Program-made: the position numbers and the translations under genes | Notes under the pieces: model-generated | The model's database searches: none | What the model was told of the DNA's origin: nothing | What the model saw: the letters and a program-made list of their open reading frames with translations, nothing else | DNA from: Eonycteris spelaea | Lineage: Eukaryota; Chordata; Mammalia; Chiroptera; Pteropodidae | Length of the DNA stretch: 64,000 nucleotides | Assembly (NCBI GenBank): GCA_003508835.1 | Contig: PUFA01000209.1 | Coordinates: 2,459,001-2,523,000 of the forward strand | Direction: 5' to 3' | In this document: in pieces, positions 12,483 to 23,935 of the stretch | Numbering within the stretch: position 1 is the first letter of the stretch | Layout: each line of letters begins with the position of its first letter

Positions 12483-13464
12483 TCATCAGTTTACTAATAA
12501 AACTAATTCATCTTCATCTTCTACTTGCTGGCATTCAGATATTTAAATTCTGAAGCTCTCATGTCCTCAGTAAGTCTTCTTTCTATTTCTAGACTAAGAA
12601 TGATCAGTCCCATGAATTGCTTCCATGTGATAGAGTTTTCAGACTCTTACTGGTTTTCCACCTTTGTATCTGCTCCAGAAGATAAATGGAGTTCCTAAAG
12701 CATTACCCTAAAACTGAATACAGGACACCACAAGGCATGACGATGACCAGTTCAGAGGGCCTGTTTCCTTTCTGAATCTTATGGCTTCAGTCTACATTTT
12801 TAAGTCACTTTTTATGGTTACCCGTTAGGCTGGTAATTGATGACAGCTCCTAAACCTTTGTTGCATTTATTTCTATCAGAGAAATATCTCTACCATTTGG
12901 CAAAACTTAACATTTATCCCCTTTATATTCCATCCTGATTTTTGACCTGTCATTTAACCTATTGAGAGCTTTTTAAATCTTGATTTTTCTTTCATTCATT
13001 CGGGCAACCAGTAATTTCTGAGCATCTCCAAAGCGTAAGGCCCCATTTTCAAAGCCTTCCTCCCTCCACTTTCGTGTTGCCGGTGAACACAGTAAACACA
13101 CTCTCTAACCTGCTACGATCCTCTGAGTTGACATCTTCTAACAATCAGTATTCTTGTGACTGCTAGCTTAATCAACTATAAGTCCCCAACTTTCACTGTC
13201 ATCTAGTCCTTGGGATGGAATAAGAGACATTTCACGGTTTTGTTAGCTTGTGGCCCTGAGAACAGAGTAGATGGTCCACTGAAGAGGGAAACCAATGGCA
13301 ACATACTCTGCTGCTCACGTCAACCTCATAGGCGAAGATGCCCACACTACACATACAGCTTCTGACAGAGTCAGGCACCATAACTCTTCCCCGGTGCTCT
13401 GGTTTAGTACATCACTCCTCTGGTACCAGCCTGTCCTCCAGTTTGTCAGCTGCAGTTAAGCAGC
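12483..13464. other. Non-coding DNA, nothing recognised
   Basis: About 980 bp without a convincing ORF or assigned repeat. Confidence 0.4.
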
Positions 13465-13735
13465 CACATTTTTTGAGACCTCGTTATATGCCAGGCTCTT
13501 TCCTTTCATGATCTCAATCAATCCTCACAACTGCCTAATGAAGTGTAGATACTGTTATTATCACCAGTTTGTCTGAAAACTCTATCATAGGAGAAGCAAC
13601 TCAGGGGACTGATTCTAATAGCAAACGAGAAAACTGATGTGTGGAGCAATTTCGTAATGTGCCCAGGTCCGAGAGCTTGAGAAATGGAGCTGGGATGTGC
13701 TCCAGGCTGCCTGATTCCACAGAACACACCTCTCC
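13465..13735 (-). mobile_element. MIR SINE with internal insertion
   Basis: The left part 'tatgccaggctctttcctttcatgatctcaatcaatcctcacaactgcc..gatactgttattatcacc' is antisense MIR. After about 60 bp of unrelated sequence the MIR resumes with 'gagaaaactgatgtgtggagcaatttcgtaatgtgcccaggtc...gagctgggatgtgctccaggctgcctgattcca'. The element is old. Confidence 0.65.
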
Positions 13736-13849
13736 CTCTGACACGGGAGCTATGGCTTCAAGGCCTGGCTGGTTTTTGCCTCAACCTCCTTTGTCCAGGG
13801 ATGTCCTGAGTTACTCATCCCTCCTGGCATTCGTGTGGCTGCCATGACA

Positions 13850-13985
13850 TTCAAATACGCCTCTGGGCATTTGACATATGTTTCCTCACTCAATCTCCTA
13901 CAAGGGAGCTGCTATTATAACTATTTTATATATTGGGAAACAGAGAAAGAAACTTTCCCAAGATGAATGTGCTTCCAAAAATGAT
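13850..13985 (-). mobile_element. MIR SINE fragment
   Basis: 'tttcctcactcaatctcctacaagggagctgctattataactattttatatattgggaaacagagaaagaaactttcccaag' matches the antisense MIR core in order and spacing. Confidence 0.6.
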
Positions 13986-15114
13986 TTTCACTGCTCTAAG
14001 TCCCAATTATACTCCCCTTTAACTCCTTAAGCCTTGGTTCTCTATCTAAAGTTATGCCCAACACTGCGTATGACATTCCTTTATACTAGTAATCCTAACA
14101 GAAATGAGGTTAAGATGGCTCAACTGGACTCTATAAAGTAAATTTGTGATAATTACAGTTTTTTGTTTGATTGATTTTTAATTATAACAGGTCAATAACT
14201 GAACAGCAATGCATTACATAAAAAAAATAAAAGAAGATAGGAAAGTTCCAAATGTCACATTCCACAGAGAACCTATCTAGAGTTATGTCTTATGCAAAGC
14301 AAAGTAAAATGACTTGATTTTCTAACTGGAGTTTGATTTTCAGCCCTGAAGTTTGTATCTGTATTCTAAAAGGACCACAGGTGCAGTGAAAACATTATCC
14401 TGGTCAGGCAGTATATTTGGTGCTCAATTTGTCTAGGAATATTTATAGAATATTACCAGTTTTGAAAAAAGATGTCAAGTAGGACTTGGAACAATTTACA
14501 ATGTTATAGAATCAGTGCCAAAGAATTTGCCTTTTCTCCCTACCCTGAGTTCTCTTTAAGAGTCCTCTACTTCACTAAGATCATTCTCTGATACCAATTA
14601 CCTTGAAATCTCCTCTGGTTTTCTTGTGATCATATCTTCAATTGTTTCGCTTTTAACATCAAGCAAACATTTCACATTTAAATATTTTAACCAGATTCAT
14701 TCAAAGAGAGTGGCCAGTTTTTCTTGTTCTCAAATAACATAGTTCTTTGATTATTCTCTTTGTTCTTATCATTTCATAAGGTAAACAATCATCATTGAGG
14801 TAGATGTTTGACAAAACTACTTCTTGTGATGTGATAGAGGAATTTTGCCAGCATTCCTTTAGCCTCCATTCCAAAATCATCTGACCTGGTTGTGATAGTT
14901 ACAGGCTCTTTGATAATCTGAATACCCACTTGAAACATCGCTCTGTCAGAACTTGACAACCTAATTGAAGGCATGACTCTTGATCCCAGCGGATACAATA
15001 AGTGGGGACATGGATGAGTCTTGAGCAGCCTTAGGAAGGTTATAAGGCTGCTATGATTTTCTTTGTATTCGCAAGCCACATAGAATCACCAGCTCCAAAA
15101 CAGCTATATTACGG
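13986..15114. other. Non-coding DNA, nothing recognised
   Basis: About 1.1 kb. A 95-codon minus-strand ORF at 14792-15079 shows no recognisable domain and is taken as chance. Confidence 0.4.
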
Positions 15115-15450
15115 TGTAACAAGTACTTATTGTGCACCTGCAGAGTACGAAGCATTGGGCTAGGATCTGGGAGTGCAGAGATGAATAGCACATGATGAGC
15201 CCTGGAGGAGCTGATGATAGCCTAGTGGGAAGGTTGGTACCCAATCAGATATTTTAACTATCATCAGTGCTGTGGGAGGCAAAAAGGCAAGATGCTATGG
15301 GAGCATCAGGGAGGGGCCCGAGCTTCTGGGGACTCTTCCTAAAGGAAGTAATTCCTGAACTAAGTCTTTAAGAGTAAATGGAAGGAGGCTAATGCATTCC
15401 AATGGGGGGAAACAGCATGAAAAAACTGCAGAGGCCTGAAGCAGCAGGTG
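15115..15450 (-). mobile_element. L2-like fragment
   Basis: Starts 'acttattgtgcacctgcagagtacgaagcattgggctaggatctggg', the antisense L2 3' end ('tatgtgccaggcactgtgctaggtgctggg'), followed by 'cctggaggagctgatgatagcctagtggg'. The later part (to 'aacagcatgaaaaaactgcagaggcc') has the order of the antisense L2 body but is diverged. Confidence 0.55.
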
Positions 15451-16085
15451 GAGTGCAGGTAGCTACAAAAAATTTGCTGTCATCAGAGTGCAAAGAAGGA
15501 GCCAGGAGAGACAGGAGACAAAGCTGCAGAGCAGTTCACAGAGAACATTGCTTGTATTCCTCCTGTGGAACCCAGACTGTACCCTGTGGCCACAGGGAAA
15601 CTTTCAAAAGTTTTTTTTTTTTCCTCTTAAGTAATTAGGACTGTATTTGCCTGACCTTAGTCTTCTGGCCTTCTCTCTCTTTTTCGTTTTCCTCCAAAGT
15701 TGCTCAAAGAATTTTCTGCTTCTAGAACTTTGATTCATTTGCATGTCTTCATATGTTTTGCACTTCTGCTTCCTCGTACCACTGGTGCTCTGCTCTTTCC
15801 AGCCTAAGCGTTATTTATAATGGTAATGTAAAGATGCAAAGTAGGAGCAAGGTGATGGTGCCTCTTCTATCAAATGCAATTCCTTGGCCTCATGTGGGGT
15901 GCCGCTTATGCTCTGACTGACTGCCCAATGCCCCTTCTTGTGAATTTGTACCTCTCTTCTGTAGTTTCCTTGGATTGCAATTGTCCTCCTGTGTGTGAAT
16001 ATACTTACGAATTTGTTTTCAAGCAAAATGGCTGGTGAAAAGAACTTGAGCCTTGCTGTCGAGAAATCTAGAGGTTCTTGCTATG
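15451..16085. other. Non-coding DNA, nothing recognised
   Basis: No gene or assigned repeat. The T-rich run near 15610 is too short to interpret. Confidence 0.4.
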
Positions 16086-16089
16086 ATTT

Positions 16090-16540
16090 TAAAAAATGTT
16101 TTATTATGGGAAATTTCAAACATGTGCAAAGTAAGTGGAATATGTACGATGAACCCCAACTTCAACAATGATCAGCATTCTGTTGTTCTTGCTTCATACA
16201 TAATTCCACCTTCTCTTCATGCTTGATTAGATTTTTTTCAGTGCATCTTTTGCCAGATAAGTTATATACATTGTAATGAAAACTCTTAACTTTACAATTT
16301 TGACAAATGTGTACAGTTTTGTGCCCCCATCCCTTTTTCACCATGGAGGGTGTACCTATTTCTCCAAAACGTTCTCTTGTATCACTTCCCAAGCAATCTG
16401 CCCATCCCCCAAAGGCAAGCACTATTTGACTTATTTCACCTTAGATAAGTTTTTCCTGTTTAAGATTTCATATAAATGGAACATATAGTAAATATTATTT
16501 TTGTGCAAGGCTTCGTTTGTTTCTCATCATTGTGACAGAC
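16090..16540 (-). mobile_element. Ancient L1 3'-UTR fragment
   Basis: 'ttttattatgggaaatttcaaacatgtgcaaagtaa...gatgaaccccaacttcaacaatgatcagcatt' and later 'tttacaattttgacaaatgtgtaca', 'caaaggcaagcactatttgac' and 'tcatataaatggaacatatag' follow the order of antisense ancient L1 3' regions. Non-coding. Confidence 0.65.
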
Positions 16541-16655
16541 TTAGCTGTGAGATTCTCTTCTTTGTATCTATCTGTCATTGGATGAGTTATGAGACTTCTT
16601 TGAGACTCATTTGCCTTCTGTGGAAAGTGGAAAAATAATGACGATAAAAACTAAC

Positions 16656-16671
16656 AAAAATTAAATGGGCT
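16656..16671 (+). repeat. Left TSD of long 5S SINE
   Basis: The 16-bp sequence aaaaattaaatgggct is repeated perfectly at 16895-16910 and brackets the SINE, showing target-primed insertion and a fairly recent date. Confidence 0.95.
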
Positions 16672-16894
16672 GTCTACAGCCATGCCACCCTGAACGTGCC
16701 TGATCTCATCTGATCTCAGAAGCTAAGCAGGGGCAGGCCTGGTTAGTACTTGGATGGGAGACCACCTAGGAAGACCAGGTGCTATAGGCATAAAAAAAAA
16801 TAAATAAAAATAAGGGATTGTAAGCTGACAAGGTCCTTGCAATCTGTGAGGTCAACCAAAGGTTGCCTCGCTTAAAAAATAATAAATAAATTTT
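16672..16894 (+). mobile_element. 5S rRNA-derived SINE, long form
   Basis: Positions 16672-16791 are a nearly full-length 5S rRNA copy, opening 'gtctacagccatgccaccctgaac' and retaining 'gaagctaagcagggg' (A-box) and 'tggttagtacttggatgggagacc' (C-box). An A-rich linker (16792-16813) joins a unique tail of about 58 bp (16814-16871) and a final A-rich stretch. The tail is shared with the copies at 18912-19145 and 38832-39027 and can fold into two hairpins (16816-16844, 16848-16869). Perfect 16-bp TSDs flank it. Structure and tail fit the long fruit-bat 5S SINE (Meg-RL, named from memory). Confidence 0.92.
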
Positions 16895-16910
16895 AAAAAT
16901 TAAATGGGCT

Positions 16911-17578
16911 TTAGGATAATAGAAATGCCCTCCTTAATGCAAAGTAATGCTAATTATGCTGCACCTGGGATATGGGAACACAAACAGCTTCAAGGTTTGC
17001 TTCTTATCTGACTATAGTCCAAATTTGCTAGTTTCTACCAATAATTTCTTGCTTCAAATGTGACACCTGGATAGGCATAATATATTGGTCAATGTTCAGT
17101 CAGAAACAGATTTCATGCCAGGTAGTTCAAGGGAAGGAATTTAATACTGGGAACCAGTTTAAAGGCATTGAACAAACTGGGAAGTCGAACAGGCAGTGGT
17201 GAGAGACAAACCGGAAATTAACAAAGCAAGAAGGCACTAACCCTATCCCCTTCCCCCCCGCCCCCCCCCCCCGCCCCAAGGCTGAAGCTGTGGGGAAGAA
17301 GTTGTATCCGTAGTACCCAGCAGCGAAGGCCACCAGGGGTCCTAGAAACTCGTGGGAGGATGCTGGGAACATGGAGGAGATGCAACCATGGACACGGCTG
17401 CCTCCTAAAGCCAACATAGGGCAGTGTGTGGAGAAGACCTCCCCCTTTCCCTGCATCCAGAATTCTGTTAACACATCCAGTGTCCAGGGAGCCTGGGAAG
17501 CAGCAGCTGGAGTCAGTGAGCCACAATACTGAGCAAGAAGGAAAACCAGGGATCTAAGGAAAATAAGTATTTTTAGGC
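16911..17578. other. Non-coding DNA with a C-rich tract
   Basis: Unique-looking sequence. Minus-strand ORFs across 17127-17660 run through the poly-C and AT-repeat tracts and are low-complexity artefacts. Confidence 0.45.
17246..17277. repeat. Poly-C tract, G-quadruplex candidate on minus strand
   Basis: C runs of 7, 12 and 4 separated by single G bases, preceded by a C4. The minus strand thus offers several long G runs. Confidence 0.9.
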
Positions 17579-17672
17579 AAAAAAAAAAAAATATATATAT
17601 ATATATATTTATATATACACACACACACACATACACACATATATATACATATTTATACACACAGAGAGATAA
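17579..17672. repeat. Compound poly-A, (AT)n and (AC)n microsatellite
   Basis: An A run passes into AT dinucleotides, then AC dinucleotides, then interrupted ATAC repeats. Confidence 0.9.
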
Positions 17673-17721
17673 AGAAAATTACATCGGTAATAATTAGTTC
17701 TTGAGATAATTTTTACCTTCT

Positions 17722-17945
17722 AGAATAGTTCTGACTAATAGAACTTTCTGCAATGATGGGAATACTGTGTATCTGCACGATGGCCACCGTCCACGTGTGG
17801 CTACTGAGCACTTCAGAGAGAGATAGTGCAATTGAGAGACCGCACTTTTAAATTATTTTATTTTATTTTATTTTAATTAATTTAAATTTAAATAAATGGC
17901 TATTTGCTGCCATATTGCAGAGCATAACTTGTAGAACATCATTTA
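17722..17945. mobile_element. hAT-type MITE, family uncertain
   Basis: Shows 'taatagaactttctgcaatgatggg', 'cacgtgtggctactgagcactt' and 'tttaattaatttaaatttaaataaatggc', the arms and AT-rich centre of a common mammalian hAT MITE (consensus 'ccaatagaactttctgcgatgatgg'). A (TTTTA)n run lies at 17855-17875. Confidence 0.55.
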
Positions 17946-18177
17946 CTCATTAATTTCACGTATATTTTCAGTAAGCACTTTTGAGCCCTTGGTGTGACCC
18001 AGACCATATCAGGAACTGAGAACACCTGGAGGCTCTTATCTTGAGGGACTCAAACATTTTTGTTCGACAAGAAAGATTTAAGGAGTTGTGTCACAAGAGT
18101 TATTTCCTTTAGAAAGAGTAAAGGTGTGGGAAGAGGAAGCAGAGAATCGCCCGACTTTAGGTCTTTATCTAGGCTGT

Positions 18178-18485
18178 TCCTGACTCCTGGATATCCTTCC
18201 TCCCCTTCTCTTCTTCTCTCATTCTACTCATACAAACTTTACTCCTCCTTCCAAGGCATACTTCAAATGCCTCCTCCTCCACTCAGCCTTCCCACCCCCA
18301 CATCATGCCCTGCTGCATGACTATCTTCCTTCCTTTGAACTCCTCTGGTGTTCCATCTCCACTGCCATCACTTTATCTGGATTTATTTCTCTTTTACTAG
18401 ACTATTAGCTCCTCAAAAGGAGGATTTAGGTTGGTAATGGTCTTTGTTCCACAGAACTTAGCACCAAATATTGCACGAAATAGAT
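18178..18485 (+). mobile_element. L2 3' end
   Basis: Contains 'caaggcatacttcaaatgcctcctcctcca', the L2 segment 'ctcaaatgtcacctcctc', then 'ttactagactattagctcctcaaaagg' and 'tccacagaacttagcacc', all in L2 3' order. Confidence 0.65.
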
Positions 18486-18897
18486 TCTTTGTATTGTTTG
18501 AAGACTGTGCTTGGGACCCAGCCTTCAGTTTCTGCACCTGTGGTTGTTGATGGGTGAGCAGTTTGCCCTATGAACCTAAGTCCGCCATCTAGCGGACACA
18601 GGAAATAACTTTATGCTGGATCTCTCAAGGAGAAGTGTTTTTTTCACGTGGTTTTTTCTGACAGGTTTCCAGGAAGCAACTGTAATGAAAAACTTGCTTT
18701 TCATTTTCATTGCCATATATGGAGCATTATAATAATGTACAATTAGAATTTATTTTGACATAATATTTATATTAATTTCAGCATGGTCTCATTTTTCTTA
18801 AAAACATACAATCTTAGGAAAACACAGTATGAGTATAGCAGTATTTAAACTAAATTGCACTGGAGCACTTTTATTAATAGAACCACCCTAAATAGAC
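18486..18897. other. Non-coding DNA, nothing recognised
   Basis: AT-rich sequence without gene or assigned repeat. Confidence 0.4.
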
Positions 18898-18911
18898 AAT
18901 GTCATTTTTCT

Positions 18912-19145
18912 TTTTCTTTTTCTTTCTTTCTTTCTTTCTTTTTTTTTTTTTTTTGGTGAAGCAACCATTGGTTGACCTCACAGATTGCAAGGACTTTGTC
19001 AGCTTACAATCCCTTATTTTTTACACCTACAGCACCTGGTCTTCCTAGGTGGTCTACCATCCAAGTACTAACCAGGCCCGACTCTGCTTAGCTTCCAAGA
19101 TCAGACTGGATTGGGCTTGTTCAGGGTGGCATGGCTGTAGACTAT
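18912..19145 (-). mobile_element. 5S rRNA-derived SINE, long form
   Basis: Reverse-oriented copy. From the right it reads 'gtctacagccatgccaccctgaac' (5S start), 'gaagctaagcagag' and 'tggttagtacttggatggtagacc', then 'gtgctgtaggtgta', an A-rich linker, the tail 'gggattgtaagctgac...ggttgcttcacc' and an A tail (T-rich at 18912-18955, partly grown into (TTTC)n). Flanks are aatgtcatttttct (18898-18911) and aatgtgatttttct (19146-19159), a 14-bp TSD with one mismatch. Confidence 0.92.
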
Positions 19146-19159
19146 AATGTGATTTTTCT

Positions 19160-19435
19160 AAACTGACCTGGAGTTTGTTTTGCTGGGTTTACACTATTTG
19201 CACTTGTGCCATTGTATTTGCTTGAGTTTGGTGAGTATGAATGGAACTGTTTTTGTTCTTCTGAGAATTGTGATCTTCTGCTCGAGGGAAAATATTTCTG
19301 TCCTACCATGGTTTTCTGAAGGTTCCAGGGCTTAGGTGAATGTAGTTTCCATGACTTAACTAGAGAATAGCTGGAAGATAAAATTTTGATTGGGAACTCT
19401 TGTTACATGGAAGGTGCGGCTCTAGGAAGTGATCT
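19160..19435. other. Non-coding DNA, nothing recognised
   Basis: No gene or assigned repeat. Confidence 0.4.
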
Positions 19436-19625
19436 AGGTATTTAACAAAAAAATATTATTTAGTACTCCCAGTCCCCTTTTGTGATGGGAGCTATTAGTA
19501 TTCCCAGTTTATCAGTGTGTAAATTGTAGCATAGAGTAGTTAAATGAATTATCCAAGATATAAATAACCGTTGGAAGGCAATCTGATACCCAACAGTCCT
19601 ATTCTTAATCACCTCACTGCCTCCC
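19436..19625 (-). mobile_element. MIR SINE fragment
   Basis: 'gatgggagctattagtattcccagtttatcagtgtgtaaattgtagcatagagtagttaaatgaattatcc' follows the antisense MIR core, ending in a 'gataccc..agtcctattcttaatcacc' remnant. Confidence 0.55.
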
Positions 19626-20334
19626 ACATGAGCTTATAAAAATTGGAAATCATGTGTTGGAAAATTGGAAAAGGTGTGTTATGCTGCTCGGGGGCCAGTT
19701 TTTCGATTTCCAGGCAACCCACTGTGCTCTGAGTGTGGTGGTACTTCTAAGAGCTTTTGATCTATGGATTTACGAGAAGCACAGGTCTGGTAAATATAAG
19801 CCAGTGTCTTTGCAGGGCTGTTTACCTCGTGAGGCAATTGATTCAGCCAAGAAGCCCTCAAAATTACGGCTTTGCCAGGTAAGATAAAAAGTGCCAAAAG
19901 GGCTTGGAGAGGACAGCTGTATGCTGTCACCTCTGATCGAAGGTGAGCAGTGGGAAAAAGATGCAGTGACCTTGGCTGAAGTCTAATCACTGGGCTACGG
20001 CCATGGCAGAGAGGAATATTCCCATATGGGCTGAGCTTTCCCTAATGAGAGTTTTTGTTTAATAGAAATAATTGCCATTAACGGAAACTCACTGCAAATA
20101 ATACTCTTGGCCTTTAAGGGAAACCAGAACATATGGTAGGATTACTTTATAAAGGCTCAATACCCTAAAACCCAATTCAGCTTGTATTTCCCCCCACCCC
20201 CCGCCCCACCTGGATGGGTAGAAAGGGAGACAGCTTATCACATATCCATTTTCACTGAATTCATGTTTTGCCACCCCTGCCCTCAGTTTATAAAGTCTAA
20301 TTCCAGGAACTGGAAAAGAGCGGTGGGTAAGTGA
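19626..20334. other. Non-coding DNA, nothing recognised
   Basis: Short overlapping ORFs on both strands without recognisable domains. No repeat assigned. Confidence 0.4.
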
Positions 20335-20480
20335 ACTGAACCAAAGAGCAGTGCTTAGAGCTGGAAACTGATGCCCAGAGAGATTCAAGGGACTTGTCCA
20401 AGGTCACTTGTTCATTAGTGGCAGACCTGGGATTAGAATTCAGGTTTTCTGAGTCTCCATTCAAGGCCCTTCCCATTGTA
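20335..20480 (-). mobile_element. MIR SINE core
   Basis: 'gaaactgatgcccagagagattcaagggacttgtccaaggtcacttgttcattagtggcagacctgggattagaattcagg' is a well-preserved antisense MIR core. Confidence 0.75.
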
Positions 20481-20924
20481 TTCTCTGCCTGTCTGGATTG
20501 TTCTCTTTGCTGGTCATAGCACAGAAATACAAACAGCAGAACCTGCCACCTATCTTTCAACATTGTCTAAAATCTTTTCTGGAATGAAACGGGGTAGGGC
20601 ATGTGAAAATGCACTCATATGTGTACCTCATCAACTATTTCAATCCATTCACATATTGTCATGTTTTAATTTGAGCTGATTGAGAACATGACTCTGCATC
20701 TCCCAGAGACGAGAAACCTGAGGAAGATAACATTGTGAGTGAATTTTCCTTATATTGCTTTTCCAGGCACAGAAGTACTATTGTACGTTTTAATTTATTT
20801 ACTTTCTCTTGTTAGATACCATTGATCTGCTAATTAAGTTGTGTTTCATTTAATTATGTTTTGTTCCATTTAATAATGTTCTATAATTTTATTCTTATTT
20901 AAAATAATATAGTACCTTATTATT

Positions 20925-21125
20925 ATAAAGCCTTTTTACATGCATTATCTCTTGACAGCTTCATAACAATCCTGCTAAAGAAAAGGTCTGGTAGACTCAA
21001 GCCCCATTTTGCAGATTGAAAACCAAATTACAATAATAATAATAATAATAATAATAATAACCCAAAAGATTCTGTGTCATAGCTAGTTAACCAGGACTTA
21101 GTTCTCTTTATTCCTAGTCCAGGGC
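20925..21125 (-). mobile_element. MIR SINE interrupted by an AAT repeat
   Basis: 'acatgcattatctcttgacagcttcataacaatcctgc' to 'ccccattttgcagattgaaaacc' and then 'gtgtcatagctagttaaccagg' is antisense MIR. A (AAT)n microsatellite at 21030-21060 splits it. Confidence 0.6.
21030..21060. repeat. (AAT)n microsatellite
   Basis: About ten trinucleotide units. Confidence 0.9.
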
Positions 21126-21169
21126 TTATGCTTGAACCTTTGCAGTAATGTAATGTCCTCACCCTGCAG

Positions 21170-21325
21170 TGGGTTCCAGAATCCCCTGAAAGGCTGCGCC
21201 CTGTCTCCAGCGTTTCTGATTCAGTAAGTCTGGGATGGAGTCTGAGACTTTGCATTTTTTACACATTCCCAGGTGACGCTGATGCTGCTGGTTAGAGGCC
21301 ACACTTTGAGAACCACTGCTCTGTA
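21170..21325. mobile_element. MER5-type hAT-Charlie MITE
   Basis: 'tttctgattcagtaagtctggg', 'gagactttgcatttttt', 'cccaggtgacgctgatgctgctggtt' and the end 'ccacactttgagaaccactg' match the MER5A right half closely, including the intact terminal 'gagaaccactg'. Confidence 0.8.
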
Positions 21326-23639
21326 GCTTTGCCATAACATCTTTGAATATTTGGCAGGTAGTCAGCTTCTCATCTGCGGTACTGAAATCCAAAAAGCTCT
21401 GAACACTAAATGTTTTTCTTATGAAGAGTTGGCGCAATCTCATTTGGCAGCAACGCCTGACCTGAACTGAGGTGAGGCTATTATTAGTCGGTCTTTATCC
21501 CTTGGTGTGACTGTTCATACAGTTTGCTGCAGAAATGTTAATATGTTGGATTACAGGGGTGTCCCAGACCTTTCTGGGGCCTGTTCCATGGCAGACATAC
21601 TGTAATTCCTTTTCGAATTGGGAAAACTCTGAAATCTAAAACATATCTAATGCCAAATATTTCAGGTAAGGGGCTGTAAATCTGTACTAACCTGGCAAAA
21701 GACATTGTGGTCTTTGCTTTTACTGCTGCAAAGAAAAAAAAAAAGCCATTTTTAGATAGCCAACACATTTGAACTTGATATATACCTTTTGAGACACTTT
21801 TTGGAGGATTTTTTCAAAAGCTTTTGTCCTTCTGCTGCAGAAATGATGCTGAGCTGCAAGAAAAGGTATTGAGCAGTCCTTCCTCAGTTTCCTGGGAAAA
21901 TCCCAAGGACACAGTGGTCCGAAATGAATCTTTCCTGAAGCTTAATTACCTTTAACAGGGCCACCATCAGCAACAACACTCAGGCTTTTGACTGTGCTTT
22001 CTCTAAAGCTTTGATTTTCTACCTGAGAATAAAGTGCCATTAGGCTGCAGATTGGGATAAAGGGGAAGGAGAGGAAAGCTTAGTATTTTTATTTAATAAC
22101 GAGTCAAGCTTAAATCTGAGACAATTATTCAAACCCCCCAAACATCATTTCATTTAAATGAGAATGCTTCTTAGTGCTATTATAAAGCCATAAAAACCAT
22201 ATTCATCAGGAAACACTAACATTTTTTGTAATTGGATTACATGAAATTACCTGAGCTAAAATGAATTACAGAGGGAAAAAAATTGGACCCTCACAATTCT
22301 TTTATCTAGTGCTTATAATTTTATGTTCTATTCCTAGAATCGTTGAGGTTTTCTGTCACTGAACTGATGTAGCTGTGGTCCCTAGCCATGTTTTCCAGAA
22401 CCCCTTCACTCTTGGATGGTGCTTGCAAGACCCAGAGTAGTTAAGTTTCAGAGAGTAAATCTTTTCACATTGATATCTCGTGTCCAGAGAGTGTCGTGCC
22501 TGGAAGCAGTCAGCCTCTCTCCCCAGTAGCAGAGCCTCTTTCTTTCCTGTGTTTCAGGCCCAGCAGGTTTCCTGTAACCACATAATCAGCAAACTCCCTC
22601 AGCCCTCTTGGAGACCTACTTCTTCCAGCTTTATAATTTTCGCTCACCGGCCTTCTATTTTCTAGATCCATGCACACTCCTCAACTAGGGCCAGAACTAA
22701 TTTGATTCATTAATCATATCAACTCATAAAAGGTTAGTATGTCCCTATTTGGCTACTGCTCTCTGGGAGGCCTCTTTTGTATGTCAGGTCACTATTTAAA
22801 TAATTCGATTCAATATGCACGTTAGGCTCAGAACCCTTTAGATAGACCCAAAGTATAATCTAACCAGTTTTTCATAAAGAATAACTCTCTGCTCCATCAA
22901 CACTACCAGCCAATTCATTTGCTGAATATCTCCTCAAAATGTATACCAATTTTGTTCTTAAGAAGCTCTGTTCTAGGTTCAGTATTTTTAGTGAGACACA
23001 AGAAGGTTTCAGATACAAGGGTTGAGCACCATTTATTGGGGCTGCAGCAAGACTGATTTGCACACTTCATAACTCTAGGGACATCCTGGTCCATGTGACT
23101 TGTGTCCTGAGGCTTGTGCAGTGTATAGCTTGCACCATCAAATGTGACAGCTCTATTTTAGTGTCTCACACTTTACAAATATTCCAAGATTATAGGACTC
23201 ATTGCCATCATCAGGTCCATACATCCTAAGATGTATGGGATGTACATAAATCCCAAGTTATTAATACTCCTGTAAACACTTATTTCTATCAAGACAGAAT
23301 TGCTATAGCCAGATCTCAAAATCATGAGGTATAAAGGTAATAATAACAGCATTACAGTTTTTTGAGAGCCTCGAGCCTTGGGCCAGGTATTCATTAGCTT
23401 GCTGAGCAGCCTCTGGCTTCAGTTGTCAATGCTAAACGATGTTAAGTTCCCTTTTATCACATTCCATTCCCTCTCTTGTGTTTACTCACTCATAAGAAGC
23501 CATTTTTAAGTGACAAGCTTTTACTATTTATAAACAGATCATGAAACTCACTGGCATCTGTGAGGCAAATCTCAGCCTCTCTGAACTGGCATCATGATTA
23601 GCAAATGAATGGTCATCAGCTTAATTGCAAGACATTAGC
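21326..23639. other. Non-coding DNA, possible conserved element near 21940-22330
   Basis: No gene or repeat is recognised over 2.3 kb. The segment 21940-22330 has many homeodomain-type ATTA/TAAT cores and no repeat signature; whether it is conserved cannot be judged from one sequence. Confidence 0.35.
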
Positions 23640-23935
23640 TAATTAATCAGCAAATATTTAGCTAGTGCCTACTGTGTGCAAGCTGCTATGCACATACTGT
23701 GGGGGTGCAAATAATTATAGAGCAGCTGACCTTTTCTGAGTGTTCATGTATTACACATGTAGTGATTCTTTTATTCTTATAACAAGTTTATGAGGTCACT
23801 ACTAATATCTCTATTTCATAGACGTGAAAACTGAGGCATAGAGCAGATAGAGTAACCCACTGTCATATAATTAATAAGTGGTCCTGTGAGATTTGAACCC
23901 AGGTCTTTCTGATTCTAAATTGTGTGCTCTGAACT
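23640..23935 (-). mobile_element. L2 3' fragment followed by MIR
   Basis: The left part 'atttagctagtgcctactgtgtgcaagctgct' is an antisense L2-like end. From about 23725 it is antisense MIR: 'cttataacaagtttatgaggtcactactaatatctctatttcatagacgtgaaaactgaggcatagag', later 'gatttgaacccaggtctttctgattc'. Confidence 0.7.

Noticed and set aside
16672..16793. Functional 5S rRNA gene
   Set aside because: The 5S-like part is followed by a SINE tail, an A tail and flanked by TSDs, and the body has many substitutions.
17127..17660. 177-codon minus-strand ORF
   Set aside because: It runs through AT/AC microsatellites and the poly-C tract; the protein is low complexity at one end and has no recognised domain.
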